From positions 32,384,583-32,448,582 of the forward strand of contig NC_089985.1 of assembly GCF_036417845.1 (NCBI RefSeq): 64,000 bases of DNA, given 5' to 3'. Below, in pieces: positions 1-10,560 of the stretch. The translations under genes were made by a program, and so were the position numbers. The notes under the pieces were generated by a model. The model saw nothing but the letters and a program-made list of their open reading frames with translations. It was not told the DNA's origin and did no database searches. How positions within the stretch are numbered: position 1 is the stretch's first letter; the number at the start of each line of letters is the position of its first letter. This DNA is from Apteryx mantelli. Taxonomy: Eukaryota; Chordata; Aves; Apterygiformes; Apterygidae.

Positions 1-270
1 GGCTCAGCCCTCGCCGCGGTAGGGACACCTGGAGGCCGCTCTGCCCAAACGTCCAGAGGGGATGGGGCACGCCGGCATGGGCTGGCACAGAGCACAGCTA
101 GGGGGTGCGCGGGGGTGGCGCCGGCCCCTCTCAGCCCAGGGGTCCCTCGGCCGCCCGGTCGCCTGCTGTCCCTCCATCCCGTCCTGCGAGATGGCCCAGA
201 GAGCAGCCCGCGGGAGACCTCCCGGACGCCAGACGGGGGGTTATCGCAGGAGCTGTCAGCTTCAAGCCGC

Positions 271-385
271 GGCCTTGCACGGGGGACGCTAACGAACGTG
301 GCCTTGCACAGGGGATGCTAACAAACGTGGCCTTGCACGGGGGACGCTAATGAACATGGCCTTGCACGGGGGACGCTAACGACCG
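271..385. repeat. 29-bp minisatellite, four copies
   Basis: Four consecutive units start at 271, 300, 329 and 358, exactly 29 bases apart. Each begins GGCCTTGCAC and continues with a G tract, then GCTAA. Copies differ by a few substitutions, mostly C/T and G/A changes at CpG positions. The last copy is trimmed and breaks off near 385. I see no partial units outside the block. Confidence 0.9.
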
Positions 386-1369
386 CGCTCAGGCCGGACA
401 GACGGCCCAGCTCCGGCCGTCTGCGCGGCAGCCACGAGAGGGAGACAGGGCCGAAGGCTCGCCAGCGCCGCGCGGCACCCCGCCAGCGCTGCGGCACAGC
501 CGGCGGCCGAGGCCCGTCCGAGCTGGGCCGGCGACGGGCAGGGGCACGCGCTCCCGAGCTGCCCGCGCCGGGCCTGCCAAAAACCGTGCCCCATTTCGGG
601 CAACGTCCCCGCTGCGCGCCGAGCTCCTTCCGGGGAGCTTTTCCCGACGGCAGCAGCGCGACTGCTCCTCCACTGAGGTCCTGAAGCTGCCGGCTCCGGA
701 GGGAGCTTTGGAGGAAGACAAGCTAGGGGGGAGGCGGTTTGCCCACTGCGTGGCTCTAATTAACGCCCTTCGTCACGCTCCCGGGCAGCAGATCCAGCGT
801 CAAGGCGGGTTAAATTCACTGGTTTTGCTCCGAGCCTCCCCAAAAGCGCTGCGGAGCGGAGCTTTAAGCATGCCCGATGCAGTCTGCGCTGCCCTTTCGC
901 TTAATCCCCTGGGAAAGCTCCTTCAAATCCCTGTTTTGGCGCTGCTGCCGGGCACCCGGACAACATCCGGAAAGGCCGACGCGTCAAGAGCTCGTTTGCC
1001 TGTTTAATGTGGTGAGCGGGTTTGTTTTGATGGAAATGCATTAAAAAGGATCCTAACAAATTAAACAAGGATCCCATGTGACTGCATTTCGCCGTGGCCC
1101 GGCCAACTCGCTCATTCGGTTTGCTCTATCTCCAGCTTTTCCTGCCTGGCAGGAAGGCAGGGAGCTCCCTCGTGAAGCAAATAAAACCATAACCATTTTA
1201 AGGAAGAAGGAGGAAAAAAGAAAAAGGACTTTGGGCAAGGCAACGCTGCCCTTGACCCCGTCCTTTCCCCAGGCTGGGAGCGTAACGGAGGGCTGAAAAG
1301 GGCCAAGCCCGAGGCCCACGTACGCTCCGGGAGACCACGCTGGCACACAGGGACACGGCTGGAGCGTGT

Positions 1370-1383
1370 CCAGCAGATGGCAG
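1370..1383 (+). promoter_or_regulatory. CTCF-like site
   Basis: CCAGCAGATGGCAG fits the CTCF core CCASYAGRKGGCRS at all 14 positions. It lies in the presumed PIK3R3 intron. This is a motif match only; occupancy cannot be judged from sequence. Confidence 0.45.
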
Positions 1384-1435
1384 CATCCCCCGTCTATTTA
1401 CCCCCTGAAAACCGGCTTTATTGGGTTTTCCTTAA

Positions 1436-1480
1436 CAGAAAATTTTAATTTATTTTTTTTTTAAATTTAAATTTTTTCTG
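1436..1480. repeat. AT-rich imperfect palindrome
   Basis: A 45-base block of almost pure A/T sits inside GC-rich DNA. It opens with CAGAAAATTTTAATTTA and closes with a near reverse complement ending TTTTCTG, around a run of T. It could form a cruciform or act as a nucleosome-excluding tract. No family is recognisable. Confidence 0.6.
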
Positions 1481-3830
1481 ATTTTGCCTGAGCCCTGGGG
1501 CCTGGCGTGCGGTTCCCAATGAAGTGAGCCGGCAGCTTGGGCTAAACCGCAGCTTTTTGGGGGACCAATGCAGCCTTCTCCCCGCTGCTACCATCGCCCA
1601 GGGTCTGCCAAGGGCCACCTGTGCTTCCCAGGCCACGGCATCTCCTGGCCTCCTTTCCCCTAGGAGAAATCCGGAGCGATTCCCCTGAGCTCAGCTGAGG
1701 TTGAAATCTGGGCTTTTGGCTCGTTACGGCTGCTTAACACCGATGCACGCGTTCACTGCTGGGGCCAGGCCTCGTTCGGTCGCGGGCAGCGGGCAGGGAC
1801 CCCCCGCCCCGGGTGCCACCTCCGGGACCTGCCTCTGGCACCCGGCGCCCTTCCGGGCCCTGAGCCAAGCGATCCCGCTGGGGACCAGAGCCGGGCGCTG
1901 CTTGCAAGGCCAAAATGTAAAGCACCCAGTGAACGGGGCTGGAGAGCCTTTACACCTGCTCGTGCCTGAGCTGTCCCACTGTCCACACTACAGCACCGAG
2001 TTTGCTAGGGCTCTGCCCGGGGGAAGAGGGCTCCTTGCACGAATGACTTTTGGCTGGGGGAGGGGATCAGACCCTGCTTTGCCTGACAAGGTGAGCACCC
2101 CGAAAGCGCCCTGCTCCCCGCTGCGATGGCGACGTACCGCCGCTTGCGTACACGTGCCATGCTGCCGCTCGCTGTCGGGGAAGGCGGCTGCAGGAGCGCA
2201 GCAGGGCTGAGCTGTCAGCACCTCGCCGCGGAGGGGAGGAAAGAAAACGATGCCGGTGGCTCCTTTCGCCTCGCGCTCGTGCCTGCGCGACGCAGCGAGC
2301 GCTCGCGGGGAGGGACGGAGGCAGCCGCTGGGGCTCCAGGGATGCTCCGCGCCCGTGTCCCAGGCTGATCCCACCCAGACGGGAACCAGCTGCAAAGCAG
2401 AGCTCTGGCTGTCCGTAACCCTCCGCGAGGAGATGTTTTACCTGCTCCCTTCCCTCGGACTCTGACAGCTCCCTGCGCGCGGGATCACAGGCTCAGACTT
2501 CACCTACCGGAGTGGCGCCGCTCCGGGAAAAACACTGTGCCATGCAATGCTGCCTGCCTGAGCAGAAAAGCACGGCCAAACCTCGCCCCTTCGGGGCACC
2601 CAGCCCTTTTTACTAGGATGCGCCAAGGCCTCTGCGTTGGGGCACCCCAGTGCCGTGCAAGCCGAGCCCTGCAGCGCTCGGGCCAGCCGGGCTTCCCCGG
2701 GAGCCAGCCGTCGCCTTCCTCCGAAACCCCGCGGCAGGGGCACCCGCCAGCCCCCCAGTGCTGCCGAAGCGGCCGTCCCAGCCCTTCAGCCGCTCGCAGT
2801 GCAAAATACTGTAGCTAGAGGGATGCAGGCTCCCTGCTGCCACCTTAACGGCATTTCGGAGGCGTACGGACCCTTGCCCGGGAGCAAGGTCCCCCCGGTT
2901 TTCTCTGCCAGCCCAGAGGGAAACAGCCTCTCCCGTTCCCAAAGCTGCACCCTGCTCCCGAACCTATGGAGGAGGCGCCCGAGACGCTGAGCCAGCGACT
3001 GAGAAAGCTCTGGGCGCCCGCGGCTACGGGCTGCCCCGCTCTCCCCGCTCGAGGCTCCGCAGAGAGGTTTCTCCTCGGCCGTGGCCAGGCGGAGCAGAGA
3101 ACCGAGGCTTCGTCCAGGGCTGCCGGGTTTGGTTCGTTTGCCTGCCTGGAAGGTTTCTTTTTTTGTCGGATACATTATGCAATTGCTTTGAAATCCCTCC
3201 CAGCCTGGCAAGGCCGAGCTGAACATCCCGGCCCACGCTGCGCTCCAGCCCCCGGGGCAGGAAAAGCCCAGCGCAGAGCCGCCCTTAGCAGGGGACTGAC
3301 CTGCCGAGCAGCCAGGCCGGGACAACGTCTGGGACAACGTCACCGCAGGGCCAGTGCTGGCCCGGGCACTGAGAGCAGCTAGACACGGGCACTGCAGCGG
3401 GGCAGAACGGCGGTCGGACGGAAAGGTCCCCGGCCACAACAGGGCTTTCTGGGCACCCTGGGGCTTGCACGGCTCAAAGGGCTCCCGTGTCCTCTGCCAG
3501 CGGCCCAGACCCCTTGCCCACCCGCGCCAGGCACGGCAGCGAGCTCGGGGTGCTGGAGAGGAGCGATCCTTGCAGCGTGTCACCTGGGGTGCAGCAATGC
3601 CCCCGACACCCCCTTCTGCAGCTGCCACGACGCACCGCGGCAAATAATTCCCGGGGCAACTATTCCTTTGCGGCGACCCCTGCAATCCCATCCCGCTGTC
3701 CCCTGCGAGCGGATCCCGACGGGTGCTGCACCCCCGCCAGGGCTGCGCAGAGGGACCAACCTGGGCTCCATGCCCCCCTCGCCGGGCCGCAGGGGGCCGC
3801 CCTCCCCCCGCGCGCCCCCCCGGCACTCAC

Positions 3831-4158
3831 CCCAGGGCTGGCCGCCGGGCGCGGGGGTGCCGGCGGGCGCCGGGGGCACGGGCCGGGGCCTGGCCTTGGC
3901 CGCGGCGGCGGGGATGCGCGCGGGGCCCAGGTACTCCACGTAGGTGCCGGGGAAGTCGCCGCGCTCCTTGGTGCGCTCGTTGAAGCCGTTGAGCCAGCCC
4001 TTGGGGCTCCGCTCGTCGCCGTCCTTGTAGTCGGGGGCGCTCAGCAGCCCGGCCTTGCTGACCATCAGCACGTCCCCGGGGCACAGCGCCAGGTCTTCCT
4101 CCCGGTCCTTCCGGTACTCGTAGAGGGCCCGGTACTGCAGCCCGTCCGAGGAGGCCAT
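3831..4158 (-). CDS. PIK3R3: PIK3R3-like first coding exon: p85-type SH3 domain (gene partial)
   Basis: This exon encodes 109 residues plus one base of the next codon. The start codon at 4158-4156 sits in a strong context (GCCATCGCCATGG), and the exon ends at a GTGAGT donor at 3830. The product starts [15 protein letters not shown] and is a class IA PI3-kinase regulatory-subunit SH3 domain over about residues 4-79. It carries the ALYxY motif (11-15), GWLNG (54-58) and [12 protein letters not shown] (67-78), followed by an Ala/Pro-rich linker. It is closely related to p85-alpha and p85-beta SH3 domains. Such subunits hold and stabilise p110 catalytic subunits and recruit them to phosphotyrosine; the SH3 domain binds proline-rich partners. 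Assignment to PIK3R3 rests on synteny, since TSPAN1, POMGNT1 and LURAP1 follow as at human 1p34.1. The common mammalian PIK3R3 product lacks this SH3 domain. The remaining exons lie off the left edge. The alternative, a PIK3R1 or PIK3R2 paralogue, would contradict the gene order. Confidence 0.85.
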
Positions 4159-4238
4159 GGCGATGGCGTGGCGTGGGTCACGCTGCCCGGATCGCCCTGC
4201 GCCTGCCGGTGCGGGTAGGCATCGGGGGCCCGCGGCGC
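4159..4238 (-). other. PIK3R3: Candidate 5' UTR part of the SH3 exon
   Basis: Upstream of the start codon, a C-rich pyrimidine stretch ends in CAG, with a candidate acceptor at 4240-4239. The exon would then start at 4238. Other CAG triplets closer to the ATG are also possible acceptors. Transcript evidence would be needed to choose among them. Confidence 0.25.
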
Positions 4239-4879
4239 CTGCGCGGGGCGGGCAGGCCGGGACGGGGTGCGGGGGCGGTCGTAGGGTCACCGACGGGGAA
4301 CGGCGGGATTTCCTTCCCTGTGCACGCACAGAAAAGTCTCTGCGTTGGAGAGCAGCCCCTGCCCTTTCCAGGCCACCGTTCTCCCAAAATCGCTGTGGAG
4401 CCAAGCCGGTCCCAAAGGCTCAGCAGGCTGCAGGGGTTCGCTCAGGCGTCTGCGCGCAGCCCGGGCATTGCCAGCGCAAGCAGGAGGGAAGCAAACGACG
4501 CCAATTCGGGGTCGCCGGGGCGGGTACGAAGGCGCAGTCCCCTTCTCAGCCTGGTCTCTCTCTGCCCTTCATCCGCACATCGCCGGGGATCAGCCCTCCC
4601 CAGCCGCGCTGGCCTCTGTCGGAGAGAAAAGCAGCGTGTTAGCAATCCGATCTCTGGCTCGACCCCGGAGCGTGGCCCCGTTCCCCGTCCGAAACACCCG
4701 GAGCTGGAACAAGCCCGGCGGCTCGGTCGGCTCCCGCTTCCCAGGGAGTTTACGCCAGCGGGGATCGGACACTGCGCACAAGGAAAGTACAGACGGGAGC
4801 CTGGAAAGTAGGGCAAGGGATCAAGCAATGTGCTTTTAAAATAGACTGTATGTGCCGAGCAGCCTCCCACCGCACGCAG

Positions 4880-5080
4880 CTCCCTCCCAGCAGCTCCAGC
4901 GCAGAAACCCGGCGCGGAGCCGGCGGGCGAAGCTGCAGGAGCGGAGATTTCCTTTTTTTTCCCTTTTTTTCCGGATGCATTAAAATACTGCAGCCGCGCG
5001 GGGCCGAGGCCGCCGCTCCGCGTTGCCCCGCGCCCCGGCCCCGCGGCAGCCCGCGCCTCACCCGGCGCCCGCGGCGCTCC

Positions 5081-5120
<40 letters not shown>

Positions 5121-5450
5121 GGGCGCGCGGCGGGGGCGGCGGCGCGCGCGGCTCCGCGGTGATGTCAGCGGGCGCCCCCCCCCCCGCGCCCCCCCCCCGC
5201 GGCTCCGCAGCGCAGCGCAGCGCGGCGGGGGCGGGCGCTTGGCCCCCGGGGGGGGGGCCCGATTTTACCCCCCCCCCCGGTCCCAATGCAGCGCTGGCAG
5301 CGCCTGCGCTCCCGGATCGCCGGAGGGGGCTTCGGGCGCGCAGCAGAGCCCCCTCCCCGCCTGCCGCCCCGTCACCGAGCCGGGCGAGAAAATCAGCGAG
5401 GCGGCATTAAACTGAGCGGGGCACGGCTGGATGGAGGAGGCTGGCAGGGC
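4880..5450 (-). promoter_or_regulatory. PIK3R3: CpG-island promoter of the PIK3R3-like gene
   Basis: This is the densest CpG stretch on the left side of the window. It lies 0.7-1.3 kb upstream of the SH3-exon start codon on the minus strand. It contains homopolymeric C/G runs and a GCG-triplet run, with no TATA box. A GGGTGAGG donor-like sequence at 5062-5057 could end a non-coding exon 1. The TGATGTCAG at 5160-5168 resembles a CRE half-variant. The start site is inferred, not seen. Confidence 0.55.
5081..5121. repeat. GCG trinucleotide run, about 13 units
   Basis: Uninterrupted (GCG)n on the plus strand, read as (CGC)n on the PIK3R3 strand. It lies just upstream of the candidate exon-1 donor, so it may be transcribed in the 5' UTR. 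Confidence 0.9.
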
Positions 5451-6017
5451 GCGCGTGGAAAGGGCCCGGCTCTGCCGTGGCGGGGAGCGCGCATGGCCAG
5501 CCCGTGGCGAGAGAGCGGTGCGGCTGCGTGCAACAAGAGCGCCGGGTCTCAGCTGCCTTCTGGCTGGGTGGGCACCCATGCTGCGAACGGCTCTGCCCTG
5601 AGGTGCTTCGTGTCTCTGAGAAGTCACCCCACTCAAGTTTGGGCATGGATGAGCTGCCAAAATGCTTGGGTGCTCGTGGGGCCTGGAGAGGTTGGGTGTG
5701 ATGCTCCCAGAGGCACAGACTTTGGTTTTTTTCTAAAATCCTTCCTTGTCACACTGCCTTCTCTGAACTGGCGGCTGCTCCGTGTCTTTGCCGCAGGTTG
5801 GGCATCCTAAAAATAGATGGTACCTAAAACATGAGCTCTGGGAAATGCACTCTGGCTGAATCCAGGCCAGCACTGGAGCAGCACGGGGGGGCCTGCTGCC
5901 CTCGTGAGCCGGGAGCGCTCATCTCGCGCTGGCCGGCCTCCCCCCCACGGCAGCGCCTGGGCGAGCTCGCGGCGGGAGCCCCGAGCACCCCCGCGAGAAG
6001 GAAATGCTCTTCGGCTC

Positions 6018-6060
6018 CAGGGGAAACTGAGGCACAGGCGGAGGCTGCAAGGCTGGTGGT
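6018..6060 (-). mobile_element. MIR-like SINE fragment (short)
   Basis: The block around GGGGAAACTGAGGCACAGG is the reverse complement of the conserved MIR stretch GCCTCAGTTTCC. Only about 40 bases can be matched by eye, so the boundaries are rough. Confidence 0.35.
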
Positions 6061-8884
6061 GCATGGCGGAGCGGGAGGTCCGGTGCCTGCTCCTGTGCTG
6101 ATCCTGGGCTCTGGATTCCTCCTTCTTGCCAGGCTTTAAGAGCAGTTTTCTTTGCGAACCCACAAGGAGCGAAGCCGCTGAGCGATGGCATGGATTTGGC
6201 CTGGGGCCGTGGAGGAGAAAGGGCTCGGGAGCACCCGGCCCACCCGGCCCGTGTGGCGAGTGCGCAGCGCCTTGCACTGCGTGCCATTTGCAGGCCGGTG
6301 CAACGTGGCCTCACGCGCTCCCAAATCTACGAGGGGACTCGGCCCCATCACCCCCGCTGGCGCCCGGGCCCGGAGTCACAGGGACGGCCGCGTAGGAGAC
6401 ACCGCTGCAGAGGAGCTCGTGTGCCGGCTCGGCTGCTCGGGCTGGTCCTGTCCCCCTGCCGCCGGCTGCGAGGGGACCCTGCTCTGCCGGGACCCCGTGC
6501 TTGGGGCTCGGAGACGAGGGGACCCCCCGCTCCCCCCCCCCCCGGCGCCACAGGGAGCCGAAGCGGCACCAACCTCCCGGCAGATGGAGGAGCTCGCAGG
6601 AACATCCCCAGTCTCCTAGCAACTATGCGCAGCTGGATCCGGAGCCGGGGCTGAGCCGAGCCTCCGCGCCGGCGAACCCGGCTCCAGTGGGCCCGGCCAC
6701 CCCAATTCCCCTGGCAGCCCCCGTGGGGGGGTCGGGGTGGCCGGGGGCAGCCAGGGAGGGACACCGAGGATTCGGGGCAGGGGTGGTCTCCTCCGGAGCG
6801 GTGGCACCCCGGGAGCTGGCGAAGGGCAAGTCCGGGCCTGGGTGCTCACCCTGGGACTGGGAAATTTGGGGAAACTGAGGCTGGGCACCTGGCACAGGGG
6901 CTGGCGGTGCAAGGCGGGAGGCGCACGGCCCTTCTCGGCCATCGTCTCGGAAAACTCCTCCCCGGCACGGCACAGCCCAGCATCGTCATCCCAGGGGATT
7001 TGGCTGTGGCTGCATTCGCATTGCCGCGCGCGGCCCTCGCAGCCCTCCGCTCCTCTCCCGGCCCGGATCCCAGCGACAGCTGCCGGGGCCGGGACTAAAA
7101 GGGCTTTTTTCCCCCTGCCGTGCACCTCTCCTGCTGGCACCGCGGTGCCGCTGCAGCTGCCGACACGGAGCTGGAGTCGTTCCCGGCTCCTGCACGGCTG
7201 CAAACGGCCCCAGTTTGCTGAGTGCTGGGACCCTGGGCAAAGCCCAACTTGGGATGGCATCGGAGGGGTTTGGGGACGGATCGGGGGCATCTTTTCCTAT
7301 GAAATCCAGGAAAACCAGTGCACTGCTCCCACGCAATAGGTTTATCTTGACGTGCATCCAGAGGGAAATCACCCTTCTCCTGCTCTGAGCAGGGAGCTGT
7401 GTCTCGTAGGACAGGTCACAAGGCCGGTCCTCCCCGTGCCCCTTCCCCAGGACACCGAAAGCAGCAGCGTCTCCCCTCCGGCTGCGGTGCTGGCAAGCAA
7501 AGACCCTGCCGCAGCGCTGCTCCTCCGCCCGCCGGGACGCACGGGTGTCCCGCTCCTCTGCATCCCCCCACGCCAGAGCGCAGCCCCTCGCTCTCGCCCT
7601 GGCCCCGCACGAGCGTTTCGCCCTGCGGCCGGCTCTCCGGCGGCGTTACGGAGCCCAGTGGGGCTGGGCATGGCACCTGCGCTCCCGGGCCGCCCGGAGA
7701 GTGGAGAGGAGGAGGTTTGCTCCCGGGAGGGGCTGGCAAGGGGCAGAGAGGAGGATGAGAGTGGGGAAGGCTGAAAATATAACATACGGAGGCGGCACAG
7801 CTCTGCCATGCTGCGGGGGTGGCTGGGGCAGGCTGGGGCCCTCTCCAGGCACGGGGAGATCCGGAGGGAGGCAGCGAGAGGTTGCTGGTGGATCAGGATT
7901 GCTCAGGAACCGTGCTCACAGCTGCTGGAGCCACCAGGTGCCCACTGGAGTCAGTGGCTTTTCCAGCTCCAGTACCAGTTAGGGGCTCAGCGCATCAGTG
8001 CAGGGTTGCACCGCACCGGAGGCAAAGCTGCTCCTGGTCCCTCCCCGCAGCGCTTAGAAGCAGCAGGGAGGGGGTATAGCAGGGCCGGGCGCTGCTCTCG
8101 CTGCTGGTCCCAGTGGGCGCTGGGGCAGGGAAATGGGTCAGGCATCGCCTCATCGGGAGCAGCCCGCGTGATGCCGGTCACCGCTGAGCCGGGAGGTGAG
8201 GGGGGTCCCAAACGCAAAGGCGCCGTCCTGCACTGGCGTTGAGTTGCCCCGTCCCCCTCCCTGCCTGCATCCCACCCAGGGCCCAGCTCGCTGGATGGGG
8301 CTGAGCATCCCCCCGGCTCCGGATTTATATGAGCAGGGACTATCCAGAGCTCCTGGTCGCGCCTCCCAGCAAGGGACCGCAGGGCTGGAGGGCTGCTCGT
8401 AGCCTTCCTGGGAACGAAGAGACACCCGGGGACACCTGGCGCCTTGGGGTGAAGGACAGCCAGGACAGTCTGTGGCATCTGGCATCCTGCTGCCGTGCTC
8501 TGCCACTGCCTCCTGTGGCCTCGGTCCTGTCACCTAGCTGCCACCCTTTGATGTCCCAGCCAGGGGGTGACAGCACCGATGGCCAGTGGATGGCTTTATA
8601 GGGGCTGGGGAAGGAGAGCCGAGCACTGCTCCGTCTCCGGTGGGGATTCCACACTTGTTGCAAAGCTCTGCATTTCTCCTGGAAGGAAGCACTCAGCCCG
8701 GCCTGTTCGCAGCGTCGCTCCGGGCTGCGGCGTGGTTAAAGGCCCCCGGGCCGACGCCTGCGCTGCCACAGCCGGCTGCGCTCCCTGGACGGCGGCGAGC
8801 CCCCTCCCCGCGCTGCGCCGTGCTGCCGAGGGGCGAAGGCGCCCCAGCCCCGCGCCGCATCCGGCACGCGGAGGAGCCGCCCGC

Positions 8885-9010
8885 CGTGCCCTGATTAGCT
8901 CCGGTTCATTCCTCATTTGCTTAATGAGCAGAGATCACTGAAATGAAAGATTAGCCTTCGACTTGACTGGCTTCTGCTTCCCGCCGCCGGTGGAAACGTC
9001 TCATTAGCGG
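8885..9010. promoter_or_regulatory. Possible conserved non-coding element
   Basis: An abrupt drop in GC content, with homeodomain-type cores (GATTAG, TTAATGAG, ATTAG), lies between CpG-rich flanks. A similar patch with GTTAATTAATTTAG lies at 9390-9410. This suggests an enhancer in vertebrate GC-rich DNA, but it is inferred from composition only. Confidence 0.25.
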
Positions 9011-9954
9011 GACTCAAGCGTGACGGCTCCCGACATCCCCCCTCTCCCCTTCGAGCCGCTCTTTGCTCGCCGTCCGTACGGCACCAGGTGTTTTGTTTTT
9101 CCCTCCCTTTTGGAGAGCAAGCTCCTTCAGGGGAGCCGGGCACCGGCATCCGGCCCCACGAGCGGGGAAAGCCCTCCGTGAGTCCCCGGGGCCGCCCGGC
9201 CGCCCTCGCTGGCGGGATGTGACGTCGGGAAGACGGATGAGGACTCGAGCGCGGCTCTCGAGCGCAGAAACCTCCTGCAAAGCGGCGCCTCGCTCCGGGT
9301 TGTCCTGACCTGACCCCGTGGCACAGCCTTGCACGTCCCCATAGCCAGTGCGGCTCAGATTTACAGCAGCTGGCGCCTCTACACGGCCCCCGTTAATTAA
9401 TTTAGGAGGGATTTATCCGGCTTGGACACATGCGATGCAAGAAAACGTGAACTGGAGAGGGGCTGGCAGCCGGCCACCCCACGGCTAGCAAGGGCAGATG
9501 TGCTGCGAGCCGGCGAACGCGCCAGGATAGATGCGCGTGAAGAAACTGAGCCCGACACGCCGGCGGGAAAGCGTCACCAACCCCTTCATTAACGGCATGC
9601 TTAAAGCACAGCTATGAGCACCGGCATGACGAAAATCGGCTACATAAGGTGCCGGGCTGCGTCCTCGCCCGGAGCGGCTCAGCATCCCCTGCGCGTGCCC
9701 GGAGAGATGCACCGCCGAAATGTGCTCATACTCTCCCGTTATGCCTGTCTCTGTTCTGGCCTGCTCGCGGCGTAGATCCACTCTGGGGGGCAGCTCCGCT
9801 TTTCGGACTCAAGTTGTGCTTTTGCACGCAGCCATGGAAATCAGGAGAAATTGCCCCAAAGTCAGGAGCTGCAGCCATGGGTCATGGGGAAATCTGTTTG
9901 GTTTCGCGCCCCTGTCCCTCCCAGAGCTGGCGGAAATCAATGATTTCTCCAGTT

Positions 9955-10175
9955 CTCCGGCCAAAATGGTCTGAGTTTTGTTTGTTTTAGATAAGGCTGC
10001 GGTTTGCTTAGGATCAAGATGCCCTTTCAAAGCTGAAAATTGAAATCTTTTGCTGTCAAGAGGTCAAAACCTTTTGGCTCCTTTAGATATTTATTTCTGT
10101 TCCGTTTCAGCAGGAAGAAGAAAACTCCGATGAATTCAGCGCAAAGTGCATTAACTTTGATTTGCAGATCTCAAG
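9955..10175. promoter_or_regulatory. Possible conserved non-coding element with nuclear-receptor and TCF-like motifs
   Basis: An AT-richer 220-base patch contains AGATAAGG (GATA), AAGAGGTCAAAA (nuclear-receptor half-site), GCAAAGTGCA (HNF4-like) and CTTTGATTTG (TCF/LEF-like). There is no open frame of note. The motif cluster and composition suggest an enhancer, possibly for TSPAN1. Confidence 0.25.
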
Positions 10176-10502
10176 CCCGGTTCATCTCCGGTGTGTTGCC
10201 CCGGGACACACGGCCCAGGGTGTCGCTGCCCGCCAGTCACCCTGCGAGGGACACGGCTCCAGCCTGGATGCTGGCCGGGTGGCCCGGCAGGTGTTTCCAG
10301 CCCGAAACACGCGTGCGGATGCCCATTGCACAGGGATCGCGCAGCGGGGGCTCCCCGAAGGCCTGGGGCGCCTGGGCTGCCTGCGGGCCTGGTTCGCAGC
10401 CCGGGGCTGGTCCTGCTCGGGGTTTTTCTCTGCTGCTTCCACCTCTCTGCTGTTTCTAGCTGCAGAAGGCAAATGGTTTGGGGAAGACAGGTTTGGTATC
10501 CT

Positions 10503-10560
10503 ATGTTTTACAGAGAGGGGAAACCGAGGCACAGGGGCACATCCCGTGTGCCCAGCTCAG
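10503..10560 (-). mobile_element. MIR-like SINE fragment
   Basis: TTTTACAGAGAGGGGAAAC and the following CGAGGCACAGGG match the antisense MIR motif (TTTTACAGATGAGGAAACTG, then AGGCACAGAG), with several substitutions. This is an old copy; the boundaries are approximate. Confidence 0.5.

Larger units (their letters stand above)
1..3830 (-). other. PIK3R3: Presumed first coding intron of PIK3R3-like gene (partial)
   Basis: This stretch follows the GTGAGT donor of the SH3 exon on the minus strand, so it should be intron, open at the left edge. I looked on the minus strand for the next p85-type exons (proline-rich/BH domain, SH2 domains, the p55-gamma start) and saw none. It is GC-rich with scattered CpG. 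It holds a four-copy 29-bp minisatellite, a CTCF-like site, an AT-rich palindrome and a low-GC patch near 3155-3200. The long open frames here are by-products of GC richness. Confidence 0.6.

Noticed and set aside
3788-3801. CCGCAGGGGGCCGC as another CTCF site
   Set aside because: Departs from the core at the A position and sits in a low-complexity GC run.
2786-3826. 346-codon minus-strand open frame downstream of the SH3 exon
   Set aside because: It starts just past the GTGAGT donor in presumed intron. It lacks SH2, BH or other PI3K-subunit sequence and has biased composition.
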